Of a stretch of DNA of 64,000 nt, positions 54,529-64,000 are shown piece by piece. A program made the translations under genes and the position numbers. Numbering within the stretch: position 1 is the stretch's first letter; each line of letters starts with the position of its first letter. The notes under the pieces are model-generated. The model worked only from the letters and a program-made list of their open reading frames with translations, was not told where the DNA came from and did not search any database. The stretch comes from Gallionella sp. (GTDB lineage: Bacteria; Pseudomonadota; Gammaproteobacteria; Burkholderiales; Gallionellaceae). The stretch is from the NCBI GenBank assembly GCA_028710565.1, contig JAQTTV010000015.1, positions 1 to 64,000 of the forward strand, read 5' to 3'.

Positions 54529-56559
54529 TCAGGATTGATCGGGGCTTACATGATAACGAGTCAATACAAATTCAACTGCCTGTTCGATGCCCATATTGGT
54601 GGTATCCAACAGCGTTGCACCCGCCACCTGTTGCAAGGGCGCGCTACTGCGCTGCATATCACGCGCATCACGCGCTTGTATGTCTTGCAAAAGGGCGGCG
54701 ATATTAGCATCCATTCCTTTAGCTTTCAACTGCTTATCGCGTCTTTCTGCACGCGCCTTAGCACTGGCGGTTAAAAAGATTTTCAAAACCGCATCTGGGA
54801 ACACCACCGAAGCCATATCCCGCCCATCCGCGACCAAGCCTGGCGCACGGCGGAAGGCTTGTTGCTTCGCCAATAACGCCGCGCGCACCAGCGGCAAAGC
54901 GGCAATTTGCGAGGCAGCTTTGGCACAATCTTCGCCGCGCCAGTCATCTCCCATCAGCACCCCATCCAGCCAAACTTGCTCACCTTCAAAACGAATATCC
55001 AATTCCCCTGCCAATCCAGCCACGGCAGATTCGTTCGATAACGCAATGCCATCCCGCATGGCAGCAGCGGCCAATAAACGATACAACGCGCCACTGTCTA
55101 AGTAATGAAACCCCAGATGATCCGCCACACGTTGCGAAACCGTTCCTTTACCCGAAGCGGAGGGACCGTCGATGGCAATCACGGGAACCGCTTGCACCAC
55201 TTGCGAAAATCGCTCGAAATAATCAGGGAAGGTTTTTGCCACGCAATTTGGATCATTGATGCGTATGCCCGCTGCGCCAAATGCTGCCAAGGAAAAACAC
55301 ATCGCCATGCGGTGATCGTCGTAGGTGTCTATCGCGCTGTGCGCGGTGAAAGGTGAAAAGTGAAAAGTCGTGGCTGGCGGTGTCACACGAATATAGTCCG
55401 CACCTTCTTCCACGGTCGCGCCGACTTTGCGTAATTCGGTTGCCATGGCGGCGATGCGGTCAGTTTCTTTGACGCGCCAACTGGCGATATTGCGCAAGGT
55501 GGTCGTGCCATCGGCGAACAAAGCGGCTACCGCCAAGGTCATCGCCGCGTCAGGAATGTGATTGCAATCCAAATCAATCGCTGTCAAGCGACCCGATGCA
55601 GGTGCGGAAGCCGACATCCAATTGTCACCCATCTCGATTTGCGCACCCATCAACGCCAGCGCATCAGCAAAGCGCACATCGCCTTGGATACTGTTGCACC
55701 CCACGCCTTCCACCCGCACCGCGCCGCCGCCGATTGCGCCAGCCGCCAAGAAATACGAAGCCGACGACGCATCGCCCTCAACATACATTACCTCTGGCGA
55801 TACATAGCGACTGCCCGCTGCCACGGTAAAACGTTGCCAGCCTTCCCGCTGCACCACCACGCCAAAGCGCGCCATCATCGTCAAGGTGATGTCGATATAT
55901 GGTTTAGAAATCAGCTCGCCCACCACCTCCACTTCCACCGTGCGATTCAACAACGGCAACGCCATCAACAACGCCGTCAAAAATTGGCTGGACACATCGC
56001 CGCGCACCGAGACTTTACTCTCCTCTCCCGACTGGAGAGAGGGCAAAAAACTCCCCTCACACGCTTGCAGGAGAGGGGCTGGGGGAGAGGGCTGCTTGAT
56101 CGCCAACGGCGGAAATCCCTCATTGCCCGTGTATTCAACATCCGCGCCCAATGCCCGCAATGCATTAACCAAGTCGCCAATCGGACGCTCGTGCATCCGC
56201 GCCACGCCAGACAATTGATACTCGCCACCCGCCAACGCCAACACCGCCGTCAAAGGACGAAACGCTGTGCCCGCATTCCCTAAAAATAGCGCAGCTTGTT
56301 TCACAGGAAATACCCCGCCGCAGCCCGTCACATCAAAAGCGTGCGTGCCACGTTGCACTACCTGCACGCCCAGCGTTTGCAACGCCTCCAACATTCGCGC
56401 CGTATCATCCGACAACAATACATCCCGAATCTGTGTCGTCCCCTGCGCCAACGCTGCCAGCAGCAACATCCGATTGGAAATGCTCTTAGATCCTGGCAAC
56501 GTGATGCTGCCCTTTGCAGACATCAACGGCGGAATGTCCTTAAATTCCAAATGACTCAT
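54529..56559 (-). CDS. aroA-cmk: Bifunctional EPSP synthase - cytidylate kinase (AroA-Cmk)
   Basis: 676 residues from ATG 56559 ([17 protein letters not shown]). Residues 1 to about 450 are EPSP synthase (shikimate pathway): [39 protein letters not shown]. From about 457 ([17 protein letters not shown]) comes CMP kinase, with [15 protein letters not shown]. Such fusions are known in gammaproteobacteria. Two in-frame repeat inserts stand out in the AroA part: a proline/leucine-rich stretch after PPLAIK (56016-56094) and [13 protein letters not shown] just before the [10 protein letters not shown] motif (55345-55372). The gene appears otherwise intact. Confidence 0.95.
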   Translation of the reverse strand: MSHLEFKDIPPLMSAKGSITLPGSKSISNRMLLLAALAQGTTQIRDVLLSDDTARMLEALQTLGVQVVQRGTHAFDVTGCGGVFPVKQAALFLGNAGTAFRPLTAVLALAGGEYQLSGVARMHERPIGDLVNALRALGADVEYTGNEGFPPLAIKQPSPPAPLLQACEGSFLPSLQSGEESKVSVRGDVSSQFLTALLMALPLLNRTVEVEVVGELISKPYIDITLTMMARFGVVVQREGWQRFTVAAGSRYVSPEVMYVEGDASSASYFLAAGAIGGGAVRVEGVGCNSIQGDVRFADALALMGAQIEMGDNWMSASAPASGRLTAIDLDCNHIPDAAMTLAVAALFADGTTTLRNIASWRVKETDRIAAMATELRKVGATVEEGADYIRVTPPATTFHFSPFTAHSAIDTYDDHRMAMCFSLAAFGAAGIRINDPNCVAKTFPDYFERFSQVVQAVPVIAIDGPSASGKGTVSQRVADHLGFHYLDSGALYRLLAAAAMRDGIALSNESAVAGLAGELDIRFEGEQVWLDGVLMGDDWRGEDCAKAASQIAALPLVRAALLAKQQAFRRAPGLVADGRDMASVVFPDAVLKIFLTASAKARAERRDKQLKAKGMDANIAALLQDIQARDARDMQRSSAPLQQVAGATLLDTTNMGIEQAVEFVLTRYHVSPDQS
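55345..55372. repeat. Heptad repeat inside aroA
   Basis: GTGAAAGGTGAAAAGTGAAA on the + strand, identical in type to the arms at 30699 and 29189, translated leftward as [11 protein letters not shown] close to the catalytic DDHR loop. Confidence 0.75.
56016..56094. repeat. Palindromic repeat pair inside aroA
   Basis: CTCTCCCGACTGGAGAGAGG, then CTCCCCTCACACGCTTGCAG and GAGAGGGGCTGGGGGAGAGG. It inserts roughly 25 residues ([14 protein letters not shown] and more) between GFPPLAIK and [12 protein letters not shown], a place where other AroA proteins have only a short loop. Confidence 0.8.
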
Positions 56560-57122
56560 AAAGCTAAACCTATAAACGTTAAGCGTGCAAAGCACACCGA
56601 AAACGTGATGATACCGTAAAGAGCCCCCGAAACAGTACTGTCCCTTTGGGATTTATCATTTTGCAATAAGGCGCAATCACCCTTAAAAACTTGAAGGCAC
56701 ATACTGATAAAGACAACCATCAAACCGCATAAAATCTTTGGAGACGCTGATTAAATCCGTTCGCCCTGAGCCGTGAGCTTGTCGAATGGTCGAAGGGTAA
56801 ACGAATTTAATTATCTGATTTTATTAAATCTTCCGTTCATGGTTCGACAAGCTCACCATGAACGGAAGATTTAATCCGCGCCTCCCTAATATACAGATTT
56901 ATTTTTTATGATTCGCCGCCAGATAACAATGGATTGCTGCCATGCTGCTTGTGCTCAGTCGCGCTGAATATCGTAAAATATGAACACTTTTGTTTTTCTA
57001 AGCCACGATCGAAATCGCTACGTTAATTTTTTAAGCGATGCAGATGAAAAAGTCTACTAATTAACTTGGGTAGTGGTTTAGAATCACGCAAAATCATCTC
57101 TAATCTTTTCAGGAGTTATCCA
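56560..57122. other. Divergent gap between aroA-cmk and mrp
   Basis: About 560 bp without a gene. It contains the repeat element at 56740-56888 and, beyond it, A+T-rich DNA that should carry the mrp promoter; no convincing -35/-10 pair is identified. Confidence 0.6.
56740..56888. mobile_element. MITE-like repeat element
   Basis: Left end GGAGACGCTGATTAAATCC and right end AGATTTAATCCGCGCCTCC are imperfect inverted repeats. The interior holds the TCGCCCTGAGC/GTCGAA repeat and the hairpin TTCATGGTTCG...CACCATGAA. The head matches that at 31705 and the ends resemble 37272-37389. Confidence 0.65.
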
Positions 57123-58217
57123 ATGAGTTTTACCGAAGCTGATGTCAAAAACGCCTTAATGCAACTCATCGACCCCAATACACATAAAGATTTTGTATCG
57201 GGAAAATCGGTTAAAAATATCAAGATTACAGGGAATGATGTCAGTTTAGACATTCTGCTCGGCTATCCCGCTCAATGTGTTTGGGAAGATATTCGGATGA
57301 TGGTCGTCGCGGATTTGCAAGCTGCACTACCCGATGTTGAAAAGGTTAGCGTCAACGTGAGCAGCAAAGTCATTCCTCATGCGGTACAGCGCGGCGTGGA
57401 GTTGGTCGCGGGGGTAAAGAACATTATCGCCGTAGCATCGGGTAAAGGCGGGGTAGGCAAATCCACCACCGCGGTGAATCTGGCACTGGCATTGGCAGCG
57501 GAAGGTGCGCGCGTCGGCATTTTAGATGCGGATATTTATGGCCCTTCCCAACCGACGATGCTGGGCATTACTGGCCAACCCAAATCACGCGATGGTAAAT
57601 CTATTGAGCCGATGAGCAATCACGGCCTACAATCTATGTCGATCGGCTACATGATACAAGGCGATGACGCACCGATGATCTGGCGCGGTCCTATGGTAAC
57701 GCAAGCGTTGGACCAGCTATTGCGTCAAACACACTGGGATAATTTAGACTATTTGGTGGTCGATTTACCACCAGGAACGGGCGATATTCAACTGACCTTG
57801 GCGCAAAAAGTGCCTGTCACAGGCGCGGTGATTGTAACGACCCCACAAGATATTGCCTTGCTAGATGCACGTAAGGGTTTGAAAATGTTCGAGAAGGTTG
57901 GCATTAAAATCGTTGGTATCGTGGAAAACATGAGTACGCATATTTGCTCAAACTGTGGGCACGAAGAACATATTTTTGGTTCAGGGGGCGGGGCAAAGAT
58001 GTGTGCGGATTACAACACCGAGTTTCTGGGTGGATTACCGCTGGATATTCGCATTCGTGAACAAGCTGATTCTGGCAAACCTACGGTCATTGCCGATCCC
58101 GATGGCAACATTGCTAAGGTTTACAAGCAAATTGCCCGACGCGTGGCAGTCAAAATTGCCGAAATGGCGCAAGACCATAGTGCTGTATTTCCTAAAATTG
58201 TGGTGCAGAATACATAA
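57123..58217 (+). CDS. apbC: Iron-sulfur cluster carrier ATPase Mrp/ApbC
   Basis: 364 residues from ATG 57123 (AGGAG 7 nt upstream; an in-frame start at 57066 is unsupported). An N-terminal MIP18/FeoA-like domain (about 1-85) precedes the deviant Walker A ASGKGGVGKSTT, and the C-terminal CxxC cluster site is ICSNCGHEE. It loads 4Fe-4S clusters onto apo-proteins. Followed by a repeat hairpin and terminator. Confidence 0.94.
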   Translation: MSFTEADVKNALMQLIDPNTHKDFVSGKSVKNIKITGNDVSLDILLGYPAQCVWEDIRMMVVADLQAALPDVEKVSVNVSSKVIPHAVQRGVELVAGVKNIIAVASGKGGVGKSTTAVNLALALAAEGARVGILDADIYGPSQPTMLGITGQPKSRDGKSIEPMSNHGLQSMSIGYMIQGDDAPMIWRGPMVTQALDQLLRQTHWDNLDYLVVDLPPGTGDIQLTLAQKVPVTGAVIVTTPQDIALLDARKGLKMFEKVGIKIVGIVENMSTHICSNCGHEEHIFGSGGGAKMCADYNTEFLGGLPLDIRIREQADSGKPTVIADPDGNIAKVYKQIARRVAVKIAEMAQDHSAVFPKIVVQNT

Positions 58218-58335
58218 GGATGTTGGAAAGTCTAAATGTACCCTTAAACAAGGAGAAGGGATAAGAGGGAAGAGAAAAGCCCGCATCCCTTGTTAGAAGA
58301 GGTATTTTTACCCTCCCTCTTCCCTCTTTCCCAAT

Positions 58336-58371
58336 CCCCTTGCCGCCGTTGCTGCAAGGGGATTTTTGTTT
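58336..58371 (+). terminator. Intrinsic terminator after mrp/apbC
   Basis: CCCCTTGC, a 10-nt loop, GCAAGGGG, then ATTTTTGTTT. A further imperfect hairpin (GAGGGAAGAG / CTCTTCCCTC) lies just upstream at about 58266-58328. Confidence 0.85.
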
Positions 58372-58432
58372 AATTTTAGGCTGGGTCAGGTAGAATTCGC
58401 GCTTGTAAAAATGCTGATCGCAAAGGAGCTGT

Positions 58433-59788
58433 ATGAGTAGGAAGTATTTTGGCACGGATGGTGTACGTGGTCGGGTGGGGGATTATCCTATTACCCCTCA
58501 ATTTGTAATGCACCTGGGCTATGCCGCAGGGAAAGTACTGGCAAATGCTGAGCATACACGCGGGGAAAGATCAGCGGTACTGATTGGCAAAGATACCCGT
58601 ATTTCGGGCTATATGTTGGAGTCCGCATTGCAAGCTGGACTGATTGCCGCAGGGATAGATGTGTATCTGGCAGGGCCGATTCCAACACCAGCCGTGGCTT
58701 ATTTGACTCGCGCCTTACGTTTACAGGCGGGCATCGTCATCTCAGCCTCGCATAATCCTTTTGAAGACAATGGCATCAAATTTTTCTCAGCTCAAGGGAC
58801 TAAATTACCTGATGACCTTGAACAGGCGATTGAGTCCGCGTTAGACATGGACATGCAAACCAATCCCTCTGCGAGCTTAGGAAAAGCCAAACGCCTGAAT
58901 GATGCAGCGGGGCGTTACATCGAGTTTTGCAAAAGCACCTTTCCCGCAGAGCTCAATTTGCGCACGTTAAAAATAGTGGTGGATTGTGCGCACGGTGCCA
59001 CTTACCACATTGCACGTCCCGTCTTCCATGAGTTGGGGGCGGATGTGATTGAGATCGGGGCAAAACCTGATGGTCAAAATATCAACGCGGGTTATGGTGC
59101 GACTTCTCCCCAAAATTTACAACAAGCCGTGGTTGAACACGGTGCTGATTTAGGCATTGCGCTGGATGGCGACGGTGATAGGCTCATCATGGTGGATGCG
59201 CAAGGGGTGTTATATGACGGTGACCAACTGCTATACATCATTACCAAGCATCGGCACGCGACGGGCAAATTACACGGTGGCGTGGTTGGCACGTTGATGA
59301 CCAACTTGGCATTTGAACATGCGATGCAACGCTTAAATATCCCGTTTATGCGTGCCAAAGTAGGCGACCGCTATGTAATGGAAGTATTGCAACAACAAGG
59401 GTGGCAATTGGGGGGCGAAAATTCTGGGCATATCTTATGCTTGGATAAACATAGTACAGGCGATGGCATTATTTCCGCACTACAAGTGTTGCACGCCTTA
59501 TGCGCTACTGGGCAAAGTCTAGCGGAAGCTGCGGCAGATATGCCTATGTACCCCCAAGTGCTGATTAACGTGCGGATTCAAAAAGGCATGGATTGCTTGC
59601 AACATGAAGCAGTCGTGACAGCGGTAACGCACGCCGAGCAGCAATTGGCAGGTAAGGGGCGAGTATTGCTGCGTCCATCGGGTACCGAACCTTTATTGCG
59701 AGTGATGGTTGAAGGCGAACACGCTGCAACCGTACAGCACTGCGCGCAACAAATTGCGAACGTAATCCGTGGATTAGTCAGTGCATAA
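58433..59788 (+). CDS. glmM: Phosphoglucosamine mutase GlmM
   Basis: 451 residues. It converts glucosamine-6-phosphate to glucosamine-1-phosphate for cell-wall precursors. The catalytic serine is in [12 protein letters not shown], the metal loop is [13 protein letters not shown], the sugar loop [10 protein letters not shown], and the phosphate site [21 protein letters not shown] precedes ATG 58433. The gene follows a terminator and is probably transcribed on its own. Confidence 0.97.
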   Translation: MSRKYFGTDGVRGRVGDYPITPQFVMHLGYAAGKVLANAEHTRGERSAVLIGKDTRISGYMLESALQAGLIAAGIDVYLAGPIPTPAVAYLTRALRLQAGIVISASHNPFEDNGIKFFSAQGTKLPDDLEQAIESALDMDMQTNPSASLGKAKRLNDAAGRYIEFCKSTFPAELNLRTLKIVVDCAHGATYHIARPVFHELGADVIEIGAKPDGQNINAGYGATSPQNLQQAVVEHGADLGIALDGDGDRLIMVDAQGVLYDGDQLLYIITKHRHATGKLHGGVVGTLMTNLAFEHAMQRLNIPFMRAKVGDRYVMEVLQQQGWQLGGENSGHILCLDKHSTGDGIISALQVLHALCATGQSLAEAAADMPMYPQVLINVRIQKGMDCLQHEAVVTAVTHAEQQLAGKGRVLLRPSGTEPLLRVMVEGEHAATVQHCAQQIANVIRGLVSA

Positions 59789-59905
59789 TCCAAATTTATT
59801 GACGACTTAAAACCGTCCCCCGCCAACAGGGCCAAAACATTTCATTTTTCTGTCATCTTAGCCCTCTACAATCCCTCTTACCAAAAAATTGGTTAAGGGG
59901 GATTT

Positions 59906-61354
59906 ATGTTTCATACCAGTCAATTGGGTCAGGATGTCCTTACCCCATCTCACGCTATCAATGCCGTTGTGCCTGATGCCACCGATTCTCCAGATTTTTT
60001 GAATCCTGATTATGCGCGGGTACTTGCCTTGCGTGGCTTGGTACACAATGCTAAAAAATCAGGCCAGGATATATTTACCCTGATTCATCCCATTAGCGCG
60101 GTAGAGCCTGATTGCACCGTCATGGAAGTGGCCGAGCTATTCCTGAATCCAAACAACAGTAAACTGCTGTCCTTGCCCGTCGTGGAAAACGGCATCCCCA
60201 TCGGCGTGATGAGTCGCTACCGTTTTATGGATATGTATCTAAAACAATATGCGCGTGAGCTGCATGGTAAACGCCCTATCCGCTTGTATCTTAATGATAA
60301 ACCTTTGTTGATTGAGCTTGACCAACCGCTTGCCGAAGCAGCACATCACATTACACAGAATATGCAATTCCCTCTGACCGAAGATTTTATCGTCACACGT
60401 CATGGCAAGTATTTAGGCGTAGGCTTTGTAATGGACTTGCTTAAGGAAATGGAATTCCGTATGCGCGCCCACGCGGATGAGTTGAACAAAGCCTATTCAA
60501 GCTTAAAGTCTTCACAACTCGCCCTAGTTCAATCGGAAAAAATGGCTTCACTGGGACAAATGGTCGCGGGCATTGCACATGAAATCAATACGCCGCTGGG
60601 CTATGTCCAGAACAATGTCGCCATCGGGCAAGAGTTGTTTATGCAGGTGCGCACCATGATTGTAGGCTATGAAGCCTTGGTCGATAATTTATTGAATGAA
60701 CAGGCAAGTGAAGTAGAAATTGCCGCGCAGATGCAGTACATCTCGCAACTACGCGCCGAGTTGAATGCACAGGAAATGCTGGTCGATATGCAGGGCTTAA
60801 TGACAGACTCTTTGTATGGGATAGATCAAATTTCAGAATTAGTCATGAACTTAAAAGACTTTTCCCGCATGGATGCCGCCGCCACGGAAGCCTTCAATAT
60901 CAATGACTGCATCCTTAGCGCGCTGAAAATCGGGCGAAATGTATTAAAAAACAAAGTGGATGTGACCACGCTCTTGGATGAGCTGCCAAAAATAAAATGC
61001 GTGCCATCACAACTCAACCAAGTCTTTTTGAATTTATTCACCAATGCTGCGCAGGCCATGGATACACACGGCACACTGATGATTAAAACTTGGTATGCGG
61101 ATGACGCGATTCATATCAGCATTGCAGATAACGGCAAGGGCATCCCCGCTGATATTTTAACGCGCATCTTCGATCCATTTTTTACCACGAAACCTGTGGG
61201 CGAAGGCACGGGACTGGGACTGGCGATCAGTCATCAAATTATTCAACAACATGGTGGTGACATTCAGGTGACATCAACATTAGGCGAAGGGACATGTTTT
61301 CAGATTCATTTACCCCTCGCAGTCGCAACGGCGATTTCGCCAACATTGAACTAA
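59906..61354 (+). CDS. Sensor histidine kinase with CBS domains
   Basis: 482 residues, no membrane helix. Residues about 60-190 resemble a CBS pair ([21 protein letters not shown] ... [21 protein letters not shown]), a module that often binds adenine nucleotides. A coiled coil leads to the H-box [16 protein letters not shown]; a long insert separates it from the N box, and the G boxes [22 protein letters not shown] and GTGLGLAIS close the HATPase domain. It is followed 19 nt later by a double-receiver regulator, its probable partner. Confidence 0.92.
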   Translation: MFHTSQLGQDVLTPSHAINAVVPDATDSPDFLNPDYARVLALRGLVHNAKKSGQDIFTLIHPISAVEPDCTVMEVAELFLNPNNSKLLSLPVVENGIPIGVMSRYRFMDMYLKQYARELHGKRPIRLYLNDKPLLIELDQPLAEAAHHITQNMQFPLTEDFIVTRHGKYLGVGFVMDLLKEMEFRMRAHADELNKAYSSLKSSQLALVQSEKMASLGQMVAGIAHEINTPLGYVQNNVAIGQELFMQVRTMIVGYEALVDNLLNEQASEVEIAAQMQYISQLRAELNAQEMLVDMQGLMTDSLYGIDQISELVMNLKDFSRMDAAATEAFNINDCILSALKIGRNVLKNKVDVTTLLDELPKIKCVPSQLNQVFLNLFTNAAQAMDTHGTLMIKTWYADDAIHISIADNGKGIPADILTRIFDPFFTTKPVGEGTGLGLAISHQIIQQHGGDIQVTSTLGEGTCFQIHLPLAVATAISPTLN

Positions 61355-61373
61355 GCATGAGGAGTATCACGAC

Positions 61374-62291
61374 ATGAGCAAACCTACCCTATTATTGATT
61401 GACGATGAAGAGCGCATTTTGCGCTCATTGCGTATGCTATTTTTCACCCAATATAACGTCAAAATGACCACGGATCCGCAAGATGCGATTCGTATTCTGC
61501 GTGAAGAAAAAGTGCATGTGATTATCAGCGATCAACGCATGCCCGTGATGCAAGGTTCAGAATTACTGCGCATTGCCCGTGAAACATCACCTGCCACCAT
61601 GCGAATTTTGCTGACAGGTTATTCCGACTTAAATGCTTCCATTGCCAGCGTAAATGAGGGGGAAGTATTCCGTTATTTGCTCAAGCCGTGGTTGGGTGAT
61701 GAAGTGAAAAAAGTCGTGGCGGAAGCCGTGTCAATCGCTGAAGCAAGTTTTGCGGTACAGTCACAAGTGAGCACTTCGCCCGTGATAAGAAGCACGCAAA
61801 AACCGCGCGTGCTGATTATGGATCACGATGAATCGACGACCAAAATTGTCCATGAGATACTGGAAGATCGCTGTGAAATTGTGTGGGCATGTGATGCACA
61901 ACATGCGATGGAAGAGCTGGCGAAACAAGATATTTCTGTCGTGATCTCGGACTTGATGCTGGGTGACACCAATGTCAGCTATATCCTCAAGACCATTAAG
62001 CAACTCAATCCGCAAACGCAATGTATTGTGGTCACATCATTCAACGACACCTCGCGCCTCATCGAGCTTATCAATCAAGCGCAAATCACCCGCTACATTG
62101 CCAAACCTGTTAGCAGAAAAACCTTGGAGCGCAATTTAGAATCCATGCTGGAACGTTTCCAGATGTTGGGCAACCAGCCCGCGCTGCAAAAACGCCAAAG
62201 TGTTGCGCCAATTATGGATCCTCACGAAAAACAGCTGTCTGGCAATTTCATGAGTTTGCTTGGACGGCTACGGGTGAGAATGACGGCTTAG
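61374..62291 (+). CDS. Response regulator with two receiver domains
   Basis: 305 residues. REC1 has acidic IDDEE and phosphoacceptor D53 in IISDQRMP with K104 in LLKPW; REC2 (from about residue 144) has MDHDES and D193 in ISDLML with a KPVS lysine. There is no output domain, so it probably signals through protein contacts or as a phosphorelay. The 3' end overlaps the convergent cyclase gene by 44 bp. Confidence 0.92.
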   Translation: MSKPTLLLIDDEERILRSLRMLFFTQYNVKMTTDPQDAIRILREEKVHVIISDQRMPVMQGSELLRIARETSPATMRILLTGYSDLNASIASVNEGEVFRYLLKPWLGDEVKKVVAEAVSIAEASFAVQSQVSTSPVIRSTQKPRVLIMDHDESTTKIVHEILEDRCEIVWACDAQHAMEELAKQDISVVISDLMLGDTNVSYILKTIKQLNPQTQCIVVTSFNDTSRLIELINQAQITRYIAKPVSRKTLERNLESMLERFQMLGNQPALQKRQSVAPIMDPHEKQLSGNFMSLLGRLRVRMTA

Positions 62292-63690
62292 ATGCTGCTT
62301 GCTCATTTTTCAATGCTTGCACAAAACGACCTAAGTGGCGATCCGTTTTGGTGGTGTGATTGGCAAACCAGTCAAACATGAGCAACTGGATTTGAAAGCT
62401 GAGATATAACGGGTCATGCAATCCGCTGGTGATGTTGTTTTTCAAGCGAATGAATTCTTGTATAAATTTTTGATGCTCTTGGATGTGTTCATTGATGAAA
62501 GGATAGTTGATTTCGCGCATGATGCGCTCCTCGCTGCCAAAGTGAAAATGGGCATAATCAGCAAGAAAGCGTAGGGTTTCATCGACACCAGAAGTATCAC
62601 CACTGCCAATCTGAGCGGAAAGATGGTTCATGCTCACCACTAACGCCTTGTGTTGATTGTCAATTTCATCAACCCCCACCAGGAAATCATCCGACCATGC
62701 CATCGTGCCTGTAATTTCACCTGTCCCCACATGTACCCCAGTCGCTAAAAAATCATGGCAGCGTTGCAAATAAATTTGGGCTGGATAATCTTCGGGTACA
62801 TCGCGCAAGCAACTTTCCAACAAGGGAATCGCTTTCTCAATGGCTTTGATGTGGTAGTAGGCGATGCCCTCTTCAAACAACCTTAGGGTTTTTTTCTTGC
62901 CCTCGCGTATGGCGACGGGATCATGGTCAAACACTTCATAAACCGACTGCGCTTGATTTTTGCCTTTCACCCGTATGCGATCTAAAAAGCGAATGTGATA
63001 TTGCGTTTCATCTTTTAGCGCGTACAAGGTATGTTCGCTAATCAACAGGGGGGCGTGGTAGATTTTGGTGATTCCTTCTAATCGGGAGGCGAGGTTCACC
63101 GAATCGCTTAACACCGTTCCTTCCATATGCTGTGTGCCGCCCACCGTGCCTAACATGACAATACCCGTGTTCAAGCCTATGCCGATGTGGATGGCGGGAT
63201 AGCCTGCTGCTACTCTACCCTTGTTATAACTTTGCAACTGCGTCAACATGCCAATCGCACTTTGCAGCCCCGCATCCGCCTCTTCAGGAAACAATGCCAT
63301 GATGGCATCGCCAATGTATTTATCCACAATGCCGCCATGCTGACTAATCACAGGCTCCATTTCACCCAAATAGGAATTGATAAAAGAGAAAGTCTCTTTG
63401 GGGGTCATGCTTTCAGAGATTTGGGTAAAGTCGCGAATATCCGCAAACAGTATGGTCATTTTGTGTTCAATTTGCTCGCCCAATGCCAAATCCAAGATGC
63501 TTTTAGCGTGTAGCAAATGCAGTAACTGATGCGGTACAAATCGCCCGTAAGCATTCTCTGTTTCACGCAGCAAATCCAAGGTGTGATGATGCGATGCGAC
63601 TTCTTGTTCTAACGCAATCAGCTTGTTTTTAAGTTTTTCTCGCAGCTTAGGAATAGAAACACCGTTCTCAGCAGCACTTTCAATCGTCAT
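62248..63690 (-). CDS. Class III adenylate/guanylate cyclase with C-terminal hemerythrin
   Basis: 480 residues from ATG 63690 (GAGGA 8 nt upstream; further starts at 63696 and 63705 are in frame). A coiled coil leads to the cyclase: TILFADIRDFTQISE and VDKYIGDAIMALFPE carry the two metal Asp residues. A helical TPR-like linker (about 265-320) follows. The C-terminal bacteriohemerythrin has IDNQHKALV, HFHFGSEERIM, HIQEHQKF and NHTTKTDRHL, giving a full di-iron ligand set. Oxygen or redox state probably tunes cyclic-nucleotide output. It is convergent with the kinase/regulator pair. Confidence 0.93.
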   Translation of the reverse strand: MTIESAAENGVSIPKLREKLKNKLIALEQEVASHHHTLDLLRETENAYGRFVPHQLLHLLHAKSILDLALGEQIEHKMTILFADIRDFTQISESMTPKETFSFINSYLGEMEPVISQHGGIVDKYIGDAIMALFPEEADAGLQSAIGMLTQLQSYNKGRVAAGYPAIHIGIGLNTGIVMLGTVGGTQHMEGTVLSDSVNLASRLEGITKIYHAPLLISEHTLYALKDETQYHIRFLDRIRVKGKNQAQSVYEVFDHDPVAIREGKKKTLRLFEEGIAYYHIKAIEKAIPLLESCLRDVPEDYPAQIYLQRCHDFLATGVHVGTGEITGTMAWSDDFLVGVDEIDNQHKALVVSMNHLSAQIGSGDTSGVDETLRFLADYAHFHFGSEERIMREINYPFINEHIQEHQKFIQEFIRLKNNITSGLHDPLYLSFQIQLLMFDWFANHTTKTDRHLGRFVQALKNEQAASKPSFSPVAVQANS

Positions 63691-63835
63691 GGTCATGTTC
63701 CTCAAAAATTTGTGGTTTCAATTGGGATACCGTAGCAGTCAAATCATCCCATGTGCCAGTAGTATACTCGGACATCAATCAATGCTCAGCACGAAAAAGG
63801 GGACATGTTTGAAGCGTAGCAGGTTCCCATTCACC
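63691..63835. other. Upstream region of the cyclase gene
   Basis: No further gene is visible to the right of the cyclase start; a repeat element begins at 63836. Confidence 0.5.
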
Positions 63836-64000
63836 CATAGGTATCTACACAACTTTCAATCATTTTGGAATAAGGGTGTATTAAACTTTTCATTCAAAAA
63901 CAACAATATCCGAATGTCTGGATTTGAACCCAGACTCCCCTCGCCCACTTGTGGGAGAGGGGCAGGGGGAGAGGGTACGCCGACGGAGCGAATTGCATCC
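63836..64000. mobile_element. Second copy of the 51959 MITE-like element (cut by the window end)
   Basis: CATAGGTATCTACACAACTT and the following 145 bp match 51959-52123 base for base except for about ten differences, with no gaps. The right end lies beyond the window. Confidence 0.85.

Noticed and set aside
55558..56283. 241-residue rightward frame opposite aroA
   Set aside because: Antisense of AroA including the palindromic insert; Arg/His-rich without a domain.

Overview
The window looks like a chromosomal segment of a nitrogen-fixing gammaproteobacterium with roughly balanced base composition. Pointers are the aroA-cmk fusion followed by rpsA and ihfB, RlmM, LolC/LolD, Mfd, RF3, GlmM, DapC, an Azotobacter-like nifHDK set with DraT, and many palindromic repeats. 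A sulfur-oxidising Thiotrichales/Beggiatoa-type relative would fit the repeat load and the STAND/Trypco genes, but the genus cannot be fixed from sequence alone.

Layout: 0-4.5 kb holds a small exported protein, rlmM and a P-type cation ATPase. 4.7-14.3 kb is a type I restriction-modification locus transcribed leftward (hsdM, fic, hsdS, a REP-associated transposase, hsdR, a zinc peptidase), next to tRNA-Val(GAC). 15.5-21.9 kb is a tightly packed leftward run of LolC/E, LolD, TolC-like, MacA-like, MacB-type ATPase and MacB-type permease genes. 22.2-29.2 kb is the nitrogenase block: nifH-nifD-nifK-nifT-ferredoxin-nafY-DUF6129 leftward from a sigma-54 promoter, with draT divergent and carrying a NifA-type upstream site inside its coding region. 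29.5-31.7 kb has dapC and a drug/metabolite transporter. 31.9-37.2 kb is a defence-like island: three toxin-antitoxin pairs around a two-gene nuclease plus HerA-type ATPase module. mfd follows, then a gene-poor stretch with an orphan sulfonate-type binding protein, then prfC.

The most unusual block is 45.0-51.7 kb: a Trypco1 protein, a trypsin-like protease fused to a SIR2-like domain, a DUF559 nuclease-like protein, and a 1284-residue STAND-type NTPase whose C-terminal half starts with ten nearly identical 31-residue HEAT repeats. It is a candidate conflict or immune system. From 52.4 kb housekeeping resumes (ihfB, rpsA, aroA-cmk, mrp/apbC, glmM), ending with a CBS-domain histidine kinase, a double-receiver regulator and a convergent adenylate cyclase-hemerythrin protein.

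A second theme is repeats. Several families of palindromic, heptad-period and MITE-like elements fill the gaps between genes. They also sit in frame inside AroA, HsdR, HsdM and the REP-associated transposase, and they supply stop codons or C-termini to HsdS, the DMT transporter and the DUF559 protein. One element at 51959-52247 has inverted ends and a 9-bp flanking direct repeat.
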